A DNA stretch of 64,000 nucleotides from Macrosoma leucophasiata (GCA_036365455.1 JAWQUS010000009.1:2200001-2264000), one strand, 5' to 3'. Counted from the first letter of the stretch, positions 52,886 to 63,925 are shown. Translations and numbers: made by a program. Notes: generated from the sequence alone by a model not told the origin.

Positions 52886-53069
52886 ATTGTAGAAATTAAA
52901 CTTGCGAATTTTCTCGCGTATACAACACTCCCAAACTTCTTCTTACACCCGTCGTTTCGGTCGCTTTCCAGCTACCGTGGTCACGGGCAGACTGCGAAAA
53001 TGTCGGGTGTAAGAAGAAGTTTGGGAGTGTTGTATACGCGAGAAAATTCGCAAGTTTAATTTCTACAAT
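52886..53069. repeat. Perfect 66-bp-arm foldback, Penelope-like motif in the loop
   Basis: Arms 52886-52951 and 53004-53069 are identical inverses over all 66 bases as read by eye. The 52-nt spacer holds CGTTTCGGTCGCTTTCCAGC, ACCGTGGTCACGGGCAGACT. GTTTTCGCGAGC just outside the left arm resembles the pLTR fragments at 1656 and 55945. Confidence 0.9.
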
Positions 53070-53308
53070 TTGTATAACAGTTTACATACGAGTACATCTT
53101 GAACCCTTTAAGGAATTTTAATAGTTATGGCGTAAATAGCCAGTAAACATAAAGCGGCCGAAACAACGTTGTTTTATTAATTAAACAAATTACCAGCGCC
53201 GTTCGTCGGCGGATTACCAAACAATGGCTCTTTGTTGCCACTCCATTAATCTTCGTCCTTACTCAACGGTCTGGATCTGTGTGTGTGTTGGATTATTTGT
53301 AAAAAAAA

Positions 53309-53614
53309 CAACTTCACGCCTGTAATCTCCGAAGGGGTAGGCAGAGGTAAATGCATGCATTCAAGCATACACGCAAACACCCACGATTTGCCGGTTACGT
53401 TTTGGCCCATGTAACAGGTGGCGAGCCTGTTGACATCTCCGGGCATATTACCAAACTTCGAGGTACTGGGAAATTTCCAGAAAATGGAAAACCTAATAGA
53501 ACTAGAGACAAAGGACTTTACACCATTACCTCTGATAACCCCCTACCCGGGAATCGAACCCAGGACCTCAGCGTAGTAGTGGTGGCCTGCTACCACTAGG
53601 CTACCGAGGCAGTT
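53309..53614 (-). mobile_element. SINE-B copy, full length
   Basis: Consensus-like apart from a few substitutions; B box GGTTCGATTCC. Confidence 0.9.
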
Positions 53615-53739
53615 TGACCGAGGATAATTTGTGTTTAAGTAATTTATTCATGAATTAAACAAGAATGTCTCAACGTCTTAAGTCATGCAATCAGATAAAG
53701 TGGGTTTAAGTCACTGATCTTTGAAGGTATGAGAAATCT

Positions 53740-54580
53740 GAGTTATTTTATTTATATTATGAATCTCGTTAGCACGGGGTCCAATTTGAACCCCGGACCT
53801 TTGTCAGGCTTGCGCGGGGACATGGGGGGTCCAACACGTAGAGGCCCTTTCGAGAATTTTGATCTACTTTGTAATGGGTTATATTCGGCGGGACCTCTCT
53901 CTGACTGCATCAATGATAGTTAATACAGCCACAGACAGACCCCGCAGAATATAATGGGGCTATTGTAATGATAAGTGATTCGCCAAACTTTGGGCTATGT
54001 GGGTGAACTGGGGGGACCAGCTGGCTGGGCCTATGGAGTGAGATCCGGCACCTGCCTATATTCACCATCTCACATTATCGAATCCTACTTTAGGCAGGTG
54101 GTGACTCGCCTCTCCTTGGTGGGCCCCCCAAACAGCCAACCCGATGGTCGACGGGGGGCAACACTGTTGAGAGAGGCTGGGGGTGTCGAGAGGTGTGGCC
54201 CCGGTTTCACCATCACGAGCGAGTAATCTCGAGCTCGGAGCGGGCTTCCCCGCTATTATGCCTTTAGACACTTCCACCCCCGAGTGTATGGCTCTTGCAG
54301 AAATTTAGACAACAGCCTATTATCTGAATTTCTGCAAATGCCATACCTCTAGCGCCCCACTCTGACCGGCCAATGAAGGCAAGCCAGAGGTGAGAGACCT
54401 GATGCTCTGTCCGGCCATACCTCTGTGTGGCGGACGAGGCGGAGCCCAGTTCTCTCGGAGGAACTCGAGATGATGGTAGGGGGTGGTGTCGCTACTCACC
54501 AACAGCTCGCCACAAGCTGCTCTGCCCTCTGCAATAATATTATGAATATTATTATACAAACTCCATAAGTTGAACATATT
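53740..54580. other. GC-rich unclassified island
   Basis: Base composition is far richer in G and C than the surroundings (runs such as GGTGGGCCCCCCAAACAGCC). It holds three short overlapping ORFs without known motifs and a local inverted repeat (TGGCTCTTGCAGAAATT at 54291-54307, and AATTTCTGCAAATGCCA at 54328-54344). It could be the 5' region or ORF1 of a LINE, or a CpG-rich regulatory region of an unseen gene. Confidence 0.4.
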
Positions 54581-54829
54581 GGCTACGGCGTAGCTTAATG
54601 TTACGAAGTGAGCTTCAAAGACGCATACATGTCATGTATTTTTTTTTCAAACAAAAATTTTAGTTCGACGTATGCATTAGATGCGCACTAGAAAGCTATT
54701 AATTTCGAATACACCGCCGAGGTCAATGTGAAAAACTCAACTTCTTCTCAAAATATTTCTCGTTAGAAAACTTTAAACTTTCGCCTAAATTGTAACAGGC
54801 TCTCGAATTACGTGTTTTCTATTTTTTTT

Positions 54830-55109
54830 TATGTAATGGAAGTGGCAAGCAAGCATGCAGTTCACATGGATGTAAAGTGGTGACTGCAGCCTATAGACAC
54901 CCACCCACAAAAAGACCAAGGTCAAAATGCAGATGCGTTACCACTCCTGAGGCCTAAGGTGTTATACCTCTGTGCCGGAAATTACGGGGTCGTATATTAC
55001 CGCCTGACCAAAACACGATAGTGCTGAATACCATTTAGCGGCAAGTATATTAGGTAATGCGGTGGTGCCTCCGCCCGCAAGCTCCGTCACTGGAGCTCTA
55101 CCACCAGTA
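54830..55109 (-). mobile_element. SINE-A copy, full length
   Basis: TATGTAATGGAAGTGGCAAG to CTCTACCACCAGTAA; head-to-head with the next copy. Confidence 0.9.
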
Positions 55110-55118
55110 AGCTCTCAT

Positions 55119-55336
55119 ATAAATGGTAGTGTTCAGCACTATCGTGTTCCATGCAGGTGGTAATGTACGGCCCCGTAATTCCCAGCACAGAGGCATAACA
55201 CCTTAGGCCTCAGGAGTGGTAACGCATCTGCATTTTGACCTTGGTTTTTGTGTTGGTGTCTATAGGCTGCAGTCATCACTTAACATCAATGTGAACTGCG
55301 TGCTTGTTTACCACTTCAATTACATAAAAAAAAAAA
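55119..55336 (+). mobile_element. SINE-A copy, 5'-truncated
   Basis: Starts ATAAATGGTAGTGTTCAGC and ends TTACATAAAAAAAAAAA. Ten bases separate it from the inverted neighbour. Confidence 0.9.
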
Positions 55337-56666
55337 TAGGAAAAAATGCTACAAGTTAGGCATTAATACAACTACTGATTATAGAAATAACTATATGAAT
55401 GGAGCAGCGATGAAAGGCGATATGATGGGAAGTGGAAGTTTAATTGAGTTAGTATTGGCTGTCGTAAGCTGACACCAAGTTTTGTGATGTAGGCCTAATC
55501 CTTAATGCTTTGAACGCGCCACGTTGTAAACTGGAAGTATTGAAGTAATTAGATTCGCTGTAAACATAAATGAAAACCATCTCACTAGTGTTGGTAAATG
55601 TGAAAGGTCAACACATTTTTGAAGTGAATATTTTTAAATGTTGTTCACTTTTTTGTGGTTAAAAAATTTAAACTCGCGTTAGAACACCTGACCTAATCAA
55701 AAATTCGTAAAACGGAGTAAGAGACGACCAGCAACGCATGCTGTGTTTTTAAAATATACCTAAAAATTGTCAAAAAACTGTTGTGAACATTTAAATAAAA
55801 CGTATCTGACGTATATACGTTCCTGTTTCTACTGCATTAGGAAAGTCAAAATTGTAGGTGGTGCTTGTAAAAATCCAAGGAGCCTACTAAGTCTGTAGCT
55901 TATATATAATAGTAGCTGTCTTGGTGAGGTTCTTACTATGACTATGTTCTTAGGTTTTCACGAGCCACACTTAATTGAATAAAAATAGTTATAGGTTTTA
56001 TCTCGCGCATATTAAACTGAAATTATTTAAAACATTTTTTTAGGCAACATTCCAGATAGGATGAGGAATCGCATCTATTTTTACGACCATTTTCTCTATA
56101 TTTAACCATTTTCTACTTATGAACTAGACTATAGTAATATAGCCAAAGCAGATGTGGTAGATGAAAGTATAGGATATAGGATAAATCTGAAGCAATATCA
56201 ACGTGTAACCGCACACGGAGCTGCGCGACATCCGAGACTCGACCGAGTCAACAGCCACTTAGTTTATTTTCCAATTGTATATTTGCTCCTCGGTTCTTAA
56301 ACTAAGTACTTGTTGAGGATGGTATTGCATACGCTTTCTATACTATTACTTTGTTGTATGTTGCTTAGCAACGAAGGAGCAAGAGAACATAGGCGCTACC
56401 GCGTAACCTTATCTCATTATGATCTGTCAAATGCTTGACACAAGTCTCTCCCGAAGATGCCTTATTGCATCATAATTATGCCATAATCATTACGTATAAG
56501 TAGTGGTATTATTATGACAAGAGAAATGCACTCTGAATCCCACATAAAAAGGGATTATATGCAAAACAAAAACTCCATAAAATATTACAAAATTGTAGTG
56601 CTCTACAAATGGATCAAGGTTCTATCAAGTACGTAATTATATTATTCTACTCATTATATTATTTTG
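55337..56666. other. Mostly unassigned; pLTR fragment at 55945-56012
   Basis: CTTAGGTTTTCACGAGCC ... TTTTATCTCGCGCATATT (55952-56012) is a Penelope-like pLTR fragment in plus orientation. The rest shows no repeat or domain. Confidence 0.45.
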
Positions 56667-56874
56667 ATGACCCGATTAGTCCAGCGGTGCGAAACCACCG
56701 TTTGATTCAAAGGGTCGCGGGTTCGATCCCCGAACCGGAACAAGTGTTTGTATGGCCTGCAGATATTTGTATCGGGTCTGGGTGTTTGTGTACGTGTTGT
56801 ATGTGTACAACGGCATCTACCTCACAGGTATAATACCTAATGTGGAGCTGTGAGTGTAAGCGTATTTTTTTTTT
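56667..56874 (+). mobile_element. SINE-C copy, full length
   Basis: A box TTAGTCCAGCGG, B box GGTTCGATCCC, tail GTGAGTGTAAGCGTATTTTT. Confidence 0.9.
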
Positions 56875-57089
56875 CTACCCTACTGATATTATTCTTTCTA
56901 TCCTCTATACTATTATTATTATTTCTATCCTCATTTCCATTTTTCGGAGAGCAACTAACACAACCTGTAGTTGTCATCACCTTCATCACATCAGCCGAAA
57001 GACGTCTTCTGCTAGACGAAAGACCCATCCTTAACTGTGTTGTGCATCATTAGGGAAAAATATACCATAACTGGCACACTTGGCATGTA

Positions 57090-57165
57090 GATTGGCAATT
57101 ATAGTGATGGTAGTTTTATCGCAGGATGCTGTTGCCCATCCCGCGTTAATTTGTTCGACCCCTAT
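57090..57165 (+). repeat. Repeat E, 5' part
   Basis: TTGGCAATTATAGTGATGG, TTTTATCGCAGGATGCTG. Confidence 0.6.
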
Positions 57166-57188
57166 TATTAGAAGAATTAGTAGGCATC

Positions 57189-57437
57189 AAGCGGGCGTAG
57201 GCACCACCGCATTACCTAATATACTTGCCGCTAAATGGTAGTGTTCAGCACTATAGTGCTCCGGTCATGTGCTAATATATGACCCTGTAATTCCCGGCAG
57301 AGAGGCATAACACAGGCCTCAGGAGTGGTAACGCATCTGCATTTTCAGGTCTTTGTGTAGGTGTCTATAGGCTGCAGTCATCACTTAACATCAATGTGAA
57401 CTGCATGCTTGTCTGCCACTTTCATTACATAAAAAAG
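57189..57437 (+). mobile_element. SINE-A copy, lacks the first 30 bases
   Basis: From AAGCGGGCGTAGGCACCACC to CACTTTCATTACATAAAAAA. Confidence 0.9.
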
Positions 57438-57835
57438 AGGTAAAAATACATAAACTGGTAAATTGAAAAAAAAAAAAGAAATTTAATAGACCATCACAAA
57501 GTCAGATAAGAACATAACCAACTCCTGAGCGAAATTTCGAAGGCTATAACTGCTGTAAGAGTATGGTGATACTCATAAAAAGTTGTAAGGATCAGTGTAC
57601 AATGATCCTTTCACTTTTCATGATTTGAGACAAGATTTTTTTTAAATAAAGTCGTTGCAAATTTACTTTGAGACATAACACCATCATTATTTAGTTATTA
57701 ATTTTAATGTTTTTTTAGTATAATAAGATGCCTTGACACATGAATACCTTTCGATATATTTATTTAGCTACCTGAGTTAGGTAGCCAAATAAAAATATTT
57801 ATAGAAATATAGGAGTAAAGTTATTTTATAATTAA
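57438..57835. other. No recognisable feature
   Basis: Includes a small palindrome (TTTAGCTACCTGAGTTAGGTAGCCAAA) near 57765-57791; otherwise nothing. Confidence 0.4.
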
Positions 57836-57988
57836 CTAGTAGTTGCGCGCGGCTTCGCCCGCGTGGATGTCGAAAAGTAGCCTATGTTCTTTCTCAGAGT
57901 CAGCTCAATTTCTGTACCAAAATTCGTTTGGACATGAAAAGGTAACAGACAAACAGACAGACAGAGTTACTTTCGAATTTATAATATT
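57836..57988 (-). mobile_element. Helitron-like repeat, start cut by SINE-A
   Basis: CTAGTAGTTGCGCGCGGCTT ... AAGTAGCCTATGTTCTTTCT ... ACAGAGTTACTTTCGAATTT. Same family as 24551-24732. Confidence 0.75.
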
Positions 57989-58287
57989 TTTTTTTTTTTT
58001 TTTTATGTAATGGAAGTGGCAAACAAGCATGCAGTTCACATTGATGTTAAGTGATGACTGCAGCCTATAGACACCCACACAAAGACCAAGGTCAAAATGC
58101 AGATGCGTTACCACTCCTGAGGCCTAAGGGTGTTATGCCTCTGTGCCGGAAATTACAGGGCCGTACATTACCACCTGACCGGAACACGATAGTGCTGAAC
58201 ACTACCATTTAGCGGCAAGTATATTAGGTAATGCGGTGGTGCCTACGCCCGCGAGCTCCGTCACTGGAGCTCTACCACCAGTAAAGA
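57989..58287 (-). mobile_element. SINE-A, reference full-length copy with TSD
   Basis: TATAATATT at 57980-57988 and 58288-58296 is the TSD. The element is about 280 bases plus an A-tail of about 16. On the minus strand it begins near CTTTACTGGTGGTAGAGCTC and ends CCACTTCCATTACATAAAAA. TSD, A-tail and 5'-truncated relatives show spread by reverse transcription. TGGTAGAGCTC near the start could be an A box, but no good B box was found, so a tRNA origin is unproven. Confidence 0.9.
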
Positions 58288-58297
58288 TATAATATTA

Positions 58298-58784
58298 TAG
58301 TAGGGAAGTAAGGATAGACCCGACAAACAAAAAATACGTAATATACGTATGGTGTCGTGCACACCAACATGGGTGCAGGATGCTGTATAAAAAAAGTTTT
58401 AATGATATTCACATTTTCCTCTGCTTTAAACAACCAGTCAACATTTTCAACTCGGGGTTTATTTCCATTTATGAACAAAAAATAGGATTAGATTTCGCGT
58501 CTGAAGACATCGAATCCCGTTTAGTAGGCGTCGTTATGTCTTGTATTTACAATATGAACCACGGAGACTACTGAACAGAATTTGAAGTTCCATATCACTG
58601 TAGTATTAAAATATTTGAAATAATTTTCTAGTGATAGAAATAAAAATACTGAAAAAAAGACTGTATTTCAGTAGTTATATTATAAAGAGACGAATATCTA
58701 TTGGATTTGAAGTTTGAGACAGTGGAATATAATTGGCACAGTGCTCCAGCGCTTTAGGCGCCTTTTTAAAAGGCTTCCCGCCTT
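58298..58784. other. No recognisable feature
   Basis: A 64-codon plus ORF at 58380-58574 and a 68-codon minus ORF overlap; neither is recognised. Confidence 0.4.
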
Positions 58785-58895
58785 ATTCATAAACGTATTT
58801 TAGCTAAAGTGTTGCTAATCTCTCCTTTATCTTTTTCTATCCTGCACATTTGACAATGCAACTGACAATGACAAAGCATTCTTTAGCTAAAACGT
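58785..58895. repeat. MITE-like repeat H, second copy
   Basis: ACGTATTTTAGCTAAAGTG ... CATTCTTTAGCTAAAACGT with CCTGCACATTTGACAATG between. Confidence 0.65.
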
Positions 58896-58920
58896 AAAAG
58901 GGGGTTCGCTTTTAAAAAGG

Positions 58921-59196
58921 GTTCTTAAACGCTTCCTACGCTAAGGATTTCAGATTCTAAGGTTATCAGAGATAATGGTGTAAAGTCCTTTATCTCTTGT
59001 TCTATTGGGATTTTTCCATTTTCTGGAAATTTCCCAGTATCTCGATGTTTGGTAATGTGCCCGAAGATGTCAACAGGCTCGCCACCTATTACATGGGCCA
59101 AAAACGTAACCTGCGAATCGTGGGTGTTTGCATGTATGCTTGAATGCATGCATTTACCTCTGCCCACCCCTTCGGAGATTACAGGCGTGAAGTTAC
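58921..59196 (+). mobile_element. SINE-B copy with 17-bp TSD, head decayed
   Basis: GTTCGCTTTTAAAAAGG flanks it at 58904-58920 and 59197-59213. The head is mutated (CCTACGCTAAGGATTTCAG) but body and tail are good. The TSD length is that of LINE-mediated retroposition. Confidence 0.85.
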
Positions 59197-59283
59197 GTTC
59201 GCTTTTAAAAAGGCGCTTCAAACTAATTATGAAATTGTAGTTACATACACGCGTCATTTTATAATAACGTGATTTTTATATCT

Positions 59284-59510
59284 TCTTCCAATTGAGCTAC
59301 TGAAGCCCTGCCCGATTTGTCAAATCTTTCCTTCACATCTATTGCATTGCTTTATGGTAGCAGCAGCGCCATTTATTACCAACTATAGATTTGACAAATC
59401 GGGCAGGGCTTCAGTAGCTCAATTGGAAGAGCGGCTGGACTAGATTCCCAGTAGGTAGCGAGTTCGAGTCTCGCCTGAAGTCAAATTTTTCTTTCCATTT
59501 TTCTTTAAAA
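59284..59510. mobile_element. SINE-D foldback, 5'-half type
   Basis: A plus-strand SINE-D (tRNA-like module about 59407-59482) is preceded by an inverted copy of its own leader and D arm: arms 59284-59326 and 59387-59429 around a 60-base loop. The inverted half differs from that in the 28866 foldback. Confidence 0.8.
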
Positions 59511-59639
59511 ATAAAACGGTTGTTGTGTAATGCAAAGGATGAAAATGATAACTACCTATATCATGAAATTGACCAATTTTTTAAATATTTAATATCGTTA
59601 TATTTAAAACCATTATGACCTCCCCATAACCCATTAGAG

Positions 59640-59835
59640 GGATAATCGCCCCGCATCGCAGTGATGGTTTTATCTCAGGACACTGATCCTGCGTTACTGC
59701 ATTTACTACCACCACATTGGAAGGGTTTGACTGGCATTGTTCACTGATTGCACTAGTAGACGAATTGTTTTCCAGTGGAAGAAAGTTTTTTCGCTAGTAG
59801 GCGGTGGGACCATCACGCCCCGATGCCGGCATTTT
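59640..59835 (+). repeat. Repeat E copy
   Basis: GATAATCGCCCCGCATCGCA, TTTTATCTCAGGACACTG, ATTGTTTTCCAGTGGAAG, GGCGGTGGGACCATCACG. Confidence 0.65.
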
Positions 59836-60009
59836 TGATTTTTATCAACGGCGGATTCGATTAAAATGGAACTTGTATACGTTGTACCTTCCGGAGCACA
59901 ACGCCGAAGCAACAATTTGAACAGGTTACGATCCAGTTTAATGGTCGAAACAACAAAGTGTCGATGTAACTCGCTCAGAATTTATAAGCACCTGCGTCAC
60001 TTGGCATTC
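59836..60009. other. No recognisable feature
   Basis: Short unassigned stretch with an incidental ORF. Confidence 0.4.
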
Positions 60010-60370
60010 TATACAGCATTCTTATTAAAAATAGAAATAGAAAAAATTTTTATTTCGAATAGATCTTTACAGATACTTTCAAAACGTCAATAAATCATAA
60101 ACTACCTAGAGCGAATAACCATTACATATAGTAAAAGCAAAATCATATATTAATAGTAAATTAAAAATTAAAATTTAAACTATTTGGTTGAAACATAATA
60201 ATCATAAATTTTTCAATTCCTTCAATGATAATAAATGAAGGAAAAGAAAAACTTATTCGTCAAGATCAATGTTATTCACTTAGCAGAGTTCCAAGTGCAG
60301 TCACTACTGAGAAGAACTCCGCTACCCAACAAACTCAGTAAGAGCTCTTTTAAATGAGAGCTTAAATCTA
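60010..60370 (-). mobile_element. LINE 3' UTR fragment, second copy
   Basis: GGCAGAGTTCC-, TACTGAGAA- and CAAACTCAGTA-type blocks (60270-60345) match 46325-46395 downstream of the LINE remnant there. Diverged, no coding part. Confidence 0.5.
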
Positions 60371-60729
60371 GTACAGATTATCGTGAAAAATCAAATAATG
60401 TCAACGTCCATAGCATAGATGCAAATAAACTGCTATCTACTAAATGTGATGTAGCCCCTGCAAACCAGAACAGACCAGTCCCCACCAACAGCACCCGTTC
60501 ACGAGTATGACGCATGTGACAGCCATTGCCCTCCTCGACCATTTTAGAGGGAAGTGAGCATTGCACTAGCATATTGCACTGTTACTACCTATTTCTACTT
60601 CTTCTAGGATATACATGGATAAGACATTATCTTTATACACACATATAAAACAAATTCGTGTTAGTTACACCATTAATATCTCAAGAACGGCTTGATTTTT
60701 TAAAATGGTTTTTGTGATTTTATATTTCT
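60371..60729. other. No recognisable feature
   Basis: A 64-codon minus ORF at 60378-60572 has no recognised motif. Confidence 0.4.
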
Positions 60730-60885
60730 TTTTCTAGCTAGATGTTATCTATCTATGGCTTCGTGATAACTATCACAGAGACAAAACGATTGAGGTCTTA
60801 GGGGTTACAACCTCTGGTCTTCGTGTGGGTGCATCTATAGGCTTCAGTCATGCTTGTTTGCCATCATCATTTCATTAAAAAAAAT
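60730..60885 (+). mobile_element. SINE-A related copy, older subfamily, decayed
   Basis: ACTATCACAGAGACAAAACG, GAGGTCTTAGGGGTTACAAC, TATAGGCTTCAGTCATGC, ATTAAAAAAA. Confidence 0.65.
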
Positions 60886-60995
60886 AGGCCCTCCGGTGTA
60901 AAAAATGGATCGCTGCTACAGGAAATATAGATTGAATACAAGCTTGCTTTTGTATTATGTACGTAATTGTACAGTGTGTGTGTGTGTTTTTTTTT

Positions 60996-61780
60996 AAGGG
61001 TTCCATAGTAAACAAGGAACCCTTATAGTTTCGCCATGTCCGTCTGTCTGTCTGTCCGTCCGCAGTTTAGCGCAAAAACTGTTGGTACTAGAGACTTGAA
61101 ATTTGGCACAAATATATACCTTAATCACGCCAACAAGGTGGTTGACAAAAACCATGAAAATAAAATTATTTAGGATACCACCCCTACATGTAAAGCGCTG
61201 ATTACTTTTTAATTTATAGTATTCTATATAGTGTGAGATATCGTTTTTTACTGGTGATAGAGCTCCAGTGACGGAGCTCGCGGGCGTAGGCACCACCGCA
61301 TTACCTGATCTACTTGCTGATTTACTTGCCGCTAAATGGTAGTGTTCAGCACTATCGTGTTCCGGTCAGGTGGTAATGTACGGCCCTGTAATTTCCGGCA
61401 CAGAGGCATAACACCTTAGGCCTCAGGAGTGGTAACGCATCTACATTTTGACCTTGGTCTTTTTGTGGGTGGGTGTCTATAGGCTGCAGTCATCACTTAA
61501 CATCAATGTGAACTGCATGCTTGTTTGCCACTTCAATTACATAAAAAAAAAAAATAGGTCTTTTAAAAATGTCACGGGTGTGATAAAATCATTTTTCGAT
61601 TTAGTTAACTGTTCGTGAGTTATTAAACTTTAAAGTGGTAATTTTCGTTAGAGTCAAGTGTGTCCCCCCTCCTCCTCTACCAAACAAACGGTTGTACGGC
61701 TGGACAATATTAGCTACATATAACGAAATTAAAAGGAAAACTATCACACTAAAGTAGGCTTTACTAGTTTGCGAGTAATA
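60996..61780 (+). repeat. Repeat K copy interrupted by SINE-A
   Basis: Opens AGGGTTCCATAGTAAACAAG and CCATGTCCGTCTGTCTG. It resumes after the SINE-A with TTTCGATTTAGTTAACTGTT and ACATATAACGAAATTAAAAG, but the ACTACGGAACCCT end is missing. Confidence 0.65.
61250..61554 (+). mobile_element. SINE-A copy, full length, nested in repeat K
   Basis: ACTGGTGATAGAGCTCCAGT to TTACATAAAAAAAAAAAA, with a small duplication of the TTTACTTGCCGC block. Confidence 0.9.
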
Positions 61781-62230
61781 GTGAATACCATGAAGGAGGT
61801 AATATTTTACCGGATATTATTACAACTAAACGTTTAAACTGTTTGAATTTTTAGAAAACTTCTTAAAAAAGTATCAAACCAACAGTTATTTTATATATTT
61901 TAATTTACCTACAAGTTAAAAGGCTTTTCTGGCTTTTAACTATATCATTTTAATCACGACTCTGTATGAGATATTCGAGCGTAATATTTGCAACCCACAC
62001 ATCCACACCGAATTTAACTTACTTGAATTCAGAAGGGCTCATAGAGAACAATAAATGAGCTTCATTCCCAACGAAATAGCAAGCATCAAATAAAGGGATA
62101 GTGACACAGTCATAAAATGGATCGTGAAAACCGCATTGAGCGCGATATTTGCTCCACCTGTCAACTTTACTACGTGGTGGTTAATACTGTTCGGTGATTA
62201 GGTAGCTGTGATGTAAAATAAAATAATAAT
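61781..62230. other. No recognisable feature
   Basis: Ends in an AATAAT-rich stretch next to mariner 2. Confidence 0.4.
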
Positions 62231-63512
62231 AGGTTGGGGAAAAAGTCTTTTCGCATTATAGTTTGTATGAACTTGTAATAACATCTCTTTGGCTGTAGTA
62301 TTTGTATCTGGCTGGTTTTGGTATCATTGAAAGTTAAAATTTTAAAGAACATAATTCCAAATTCAAATAAGGCAAATGTGTGATTTTCATTTGTTTTTCG
62401 TACTGTCAAGATGAGTGAATCTAATAAAGTAACTCGATACATTTTAAAATTTTACTACAAAAAAGGTTAAGAATGCAACGCAAGCCGCGAAAAAAATTTG
62501 CGATGTTTATGGACCTAGTGCAGTGTCTGTGAGAGTAGCACAAATTTGGTTTAAGCGTTTTCTATCCGGAAATTTTGATGTCAAAGATGCACCTCGCTCT
62601 GGTCGCCCTATTACGGATAAAATGGATGCCATTTTTGAAAAAGTGGAGCAAGATCGACGTATCAGTAGTTACGACGTAGCTGAAGAACTGAGAATTGATC
62701 ACAAAACAGTTTTGGTACATTTGAAAAAAGCTGGGTACAAAAAAAAGCTCGATATTTGGGTACCTCACGAGCTCACTGAAAGAAACCTAATGAACCGTGT
62801 ACTCATTTGTGATTCTTTATTACGACGTAATGAAACCGAATCATTTTTGAAGAAGCTGATAACTGGTGATGAAAAGTGGATCACGTACGACAAGAACGCG
62901 CGAAAAAGGTCGTGGTCAAAGGCCGATTAGGCTTCACAGACTGTGGCGAAACCCGGGTTAACTCGCAATAAGGTGATGTTGTGTGTGTGGTGCGATTGGA
63001 AGGGCATTATTCATTATGAGCTATTACCACCAGGCAGGACTATCGATTCTAAACTCTACTGCGAACAACTGATGAGATTAAAGCAAGAAGTTGAGACAAA
63101 GCGCCCGGAATTGTTCAACAGAAGGGGTGTGGTGTTTCATCATGATAACGCTAGACCTCACACATCTATAGCCACTCAGCAAAAATTAAGAGAGTTTGGC
63201 TGAGAGGTGTTAATGCATCCGCCGTATAGTCCTGACCTTGCACCTTCAGATTTCCACCTGTTTCGGTCTCTGCAGAATTCTTTATGCAATGTTAGGTTAA
63301 CATCACGAGAGGACTGCCAAATCCACTTGTCGCTTTATTTTGATGAGAAGTCCCAAAATTTTCATAGCAATGGGATCATGTCCCTACCTACAAGATGGCA
63401 AAAGGTTATCGAACAAAATGGTACATACATACTTTAGTTAAATTTAAATAAACTATATTAAAAAATGTTTTGAATTATCTTAAAAAATGCGGAGAAACTT
63501 TTTCCCCGACCT
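62231..63512 (+). mobile_element. mariner element 2
   Basis: AGGTTGGGGAAAAAGTCTTT and the inverse AGGTCGGGGAAAAAGTTTCT form the ends. About 1.28 kb, closely similar to mariner 1. It sits in an AAT-rich stretch immediately before the 3' tail of a 5S-SINE. Confidence 0.9.
62411..63437 (+). pseudogene. mariner transposase with two stops and one frameshift
   Basis: ATG at 62411; a 1-bp insertion near 62466 (GGTTAAGAATGC) breaks the first 20 codons. From 62523 one frame runs to the TAA at 63435-63437 apart from TAG at 62928-62930 and TGA at 63201-63203. The helix-turn-helix part (SSYDVAEELRIDHKTVLVHL) is preserved here, unlike in copy 1. Catalytic TGDEKWITY, HHDNARPH and SPDLAPSDFHLF are all present. 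The damage differs from that of copy 1. Confidence 0.9.
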
Positions 63513-63876
63513 TATATAATAATAATGGCAACCCTTGATACGTCCCACTGCTGGGATCGAATCAGTCGTCTTTTTGGGAGGAGGCCTGGAGCTTACTCCA
63601 CTACGCTGCTCCAATGCGGGTTGGTGGAGATACGGGTTAGTGGCCAACCCGATGGCGGTTTGAATCCCATAAGGCCTCCGACGAGGTTTGACGTCTGCTA
63701 TCTATCAAAAACGACCGGGACCGACGGCTTAACGTGCCTTCCGAAGCACGGACACGCGCATTTTAATTTGCTACTGGCGGTCACCGACCACCACACACCC
63801 GACCGCGCCCGTATCGCTTAACCGAGTAGATCGCTTGCAATCTTCACCAGCGGCGGGGCCATGCGCGCTTCTTAAT
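63513..63876 (-). mobile_element. 5S-SINE, near full length
   Basis: On the minus strand: GAAGCGCGCATGGCCCCGCC, then the 5S-like GCGATCTACTCGGTTAAGCG ... GTGACCGCCAGTAGCAAATT, the body, and CCCAGCAGTGGGACGTATC with an AAT/ATT tail. Same family as 16905-17304. Confidence 0.85.
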
Positions 63877-63925
63877 AACATTATTGTTATATTTTATAAA
63901 GTTTGAAATAGTATGTTTCATGTCC

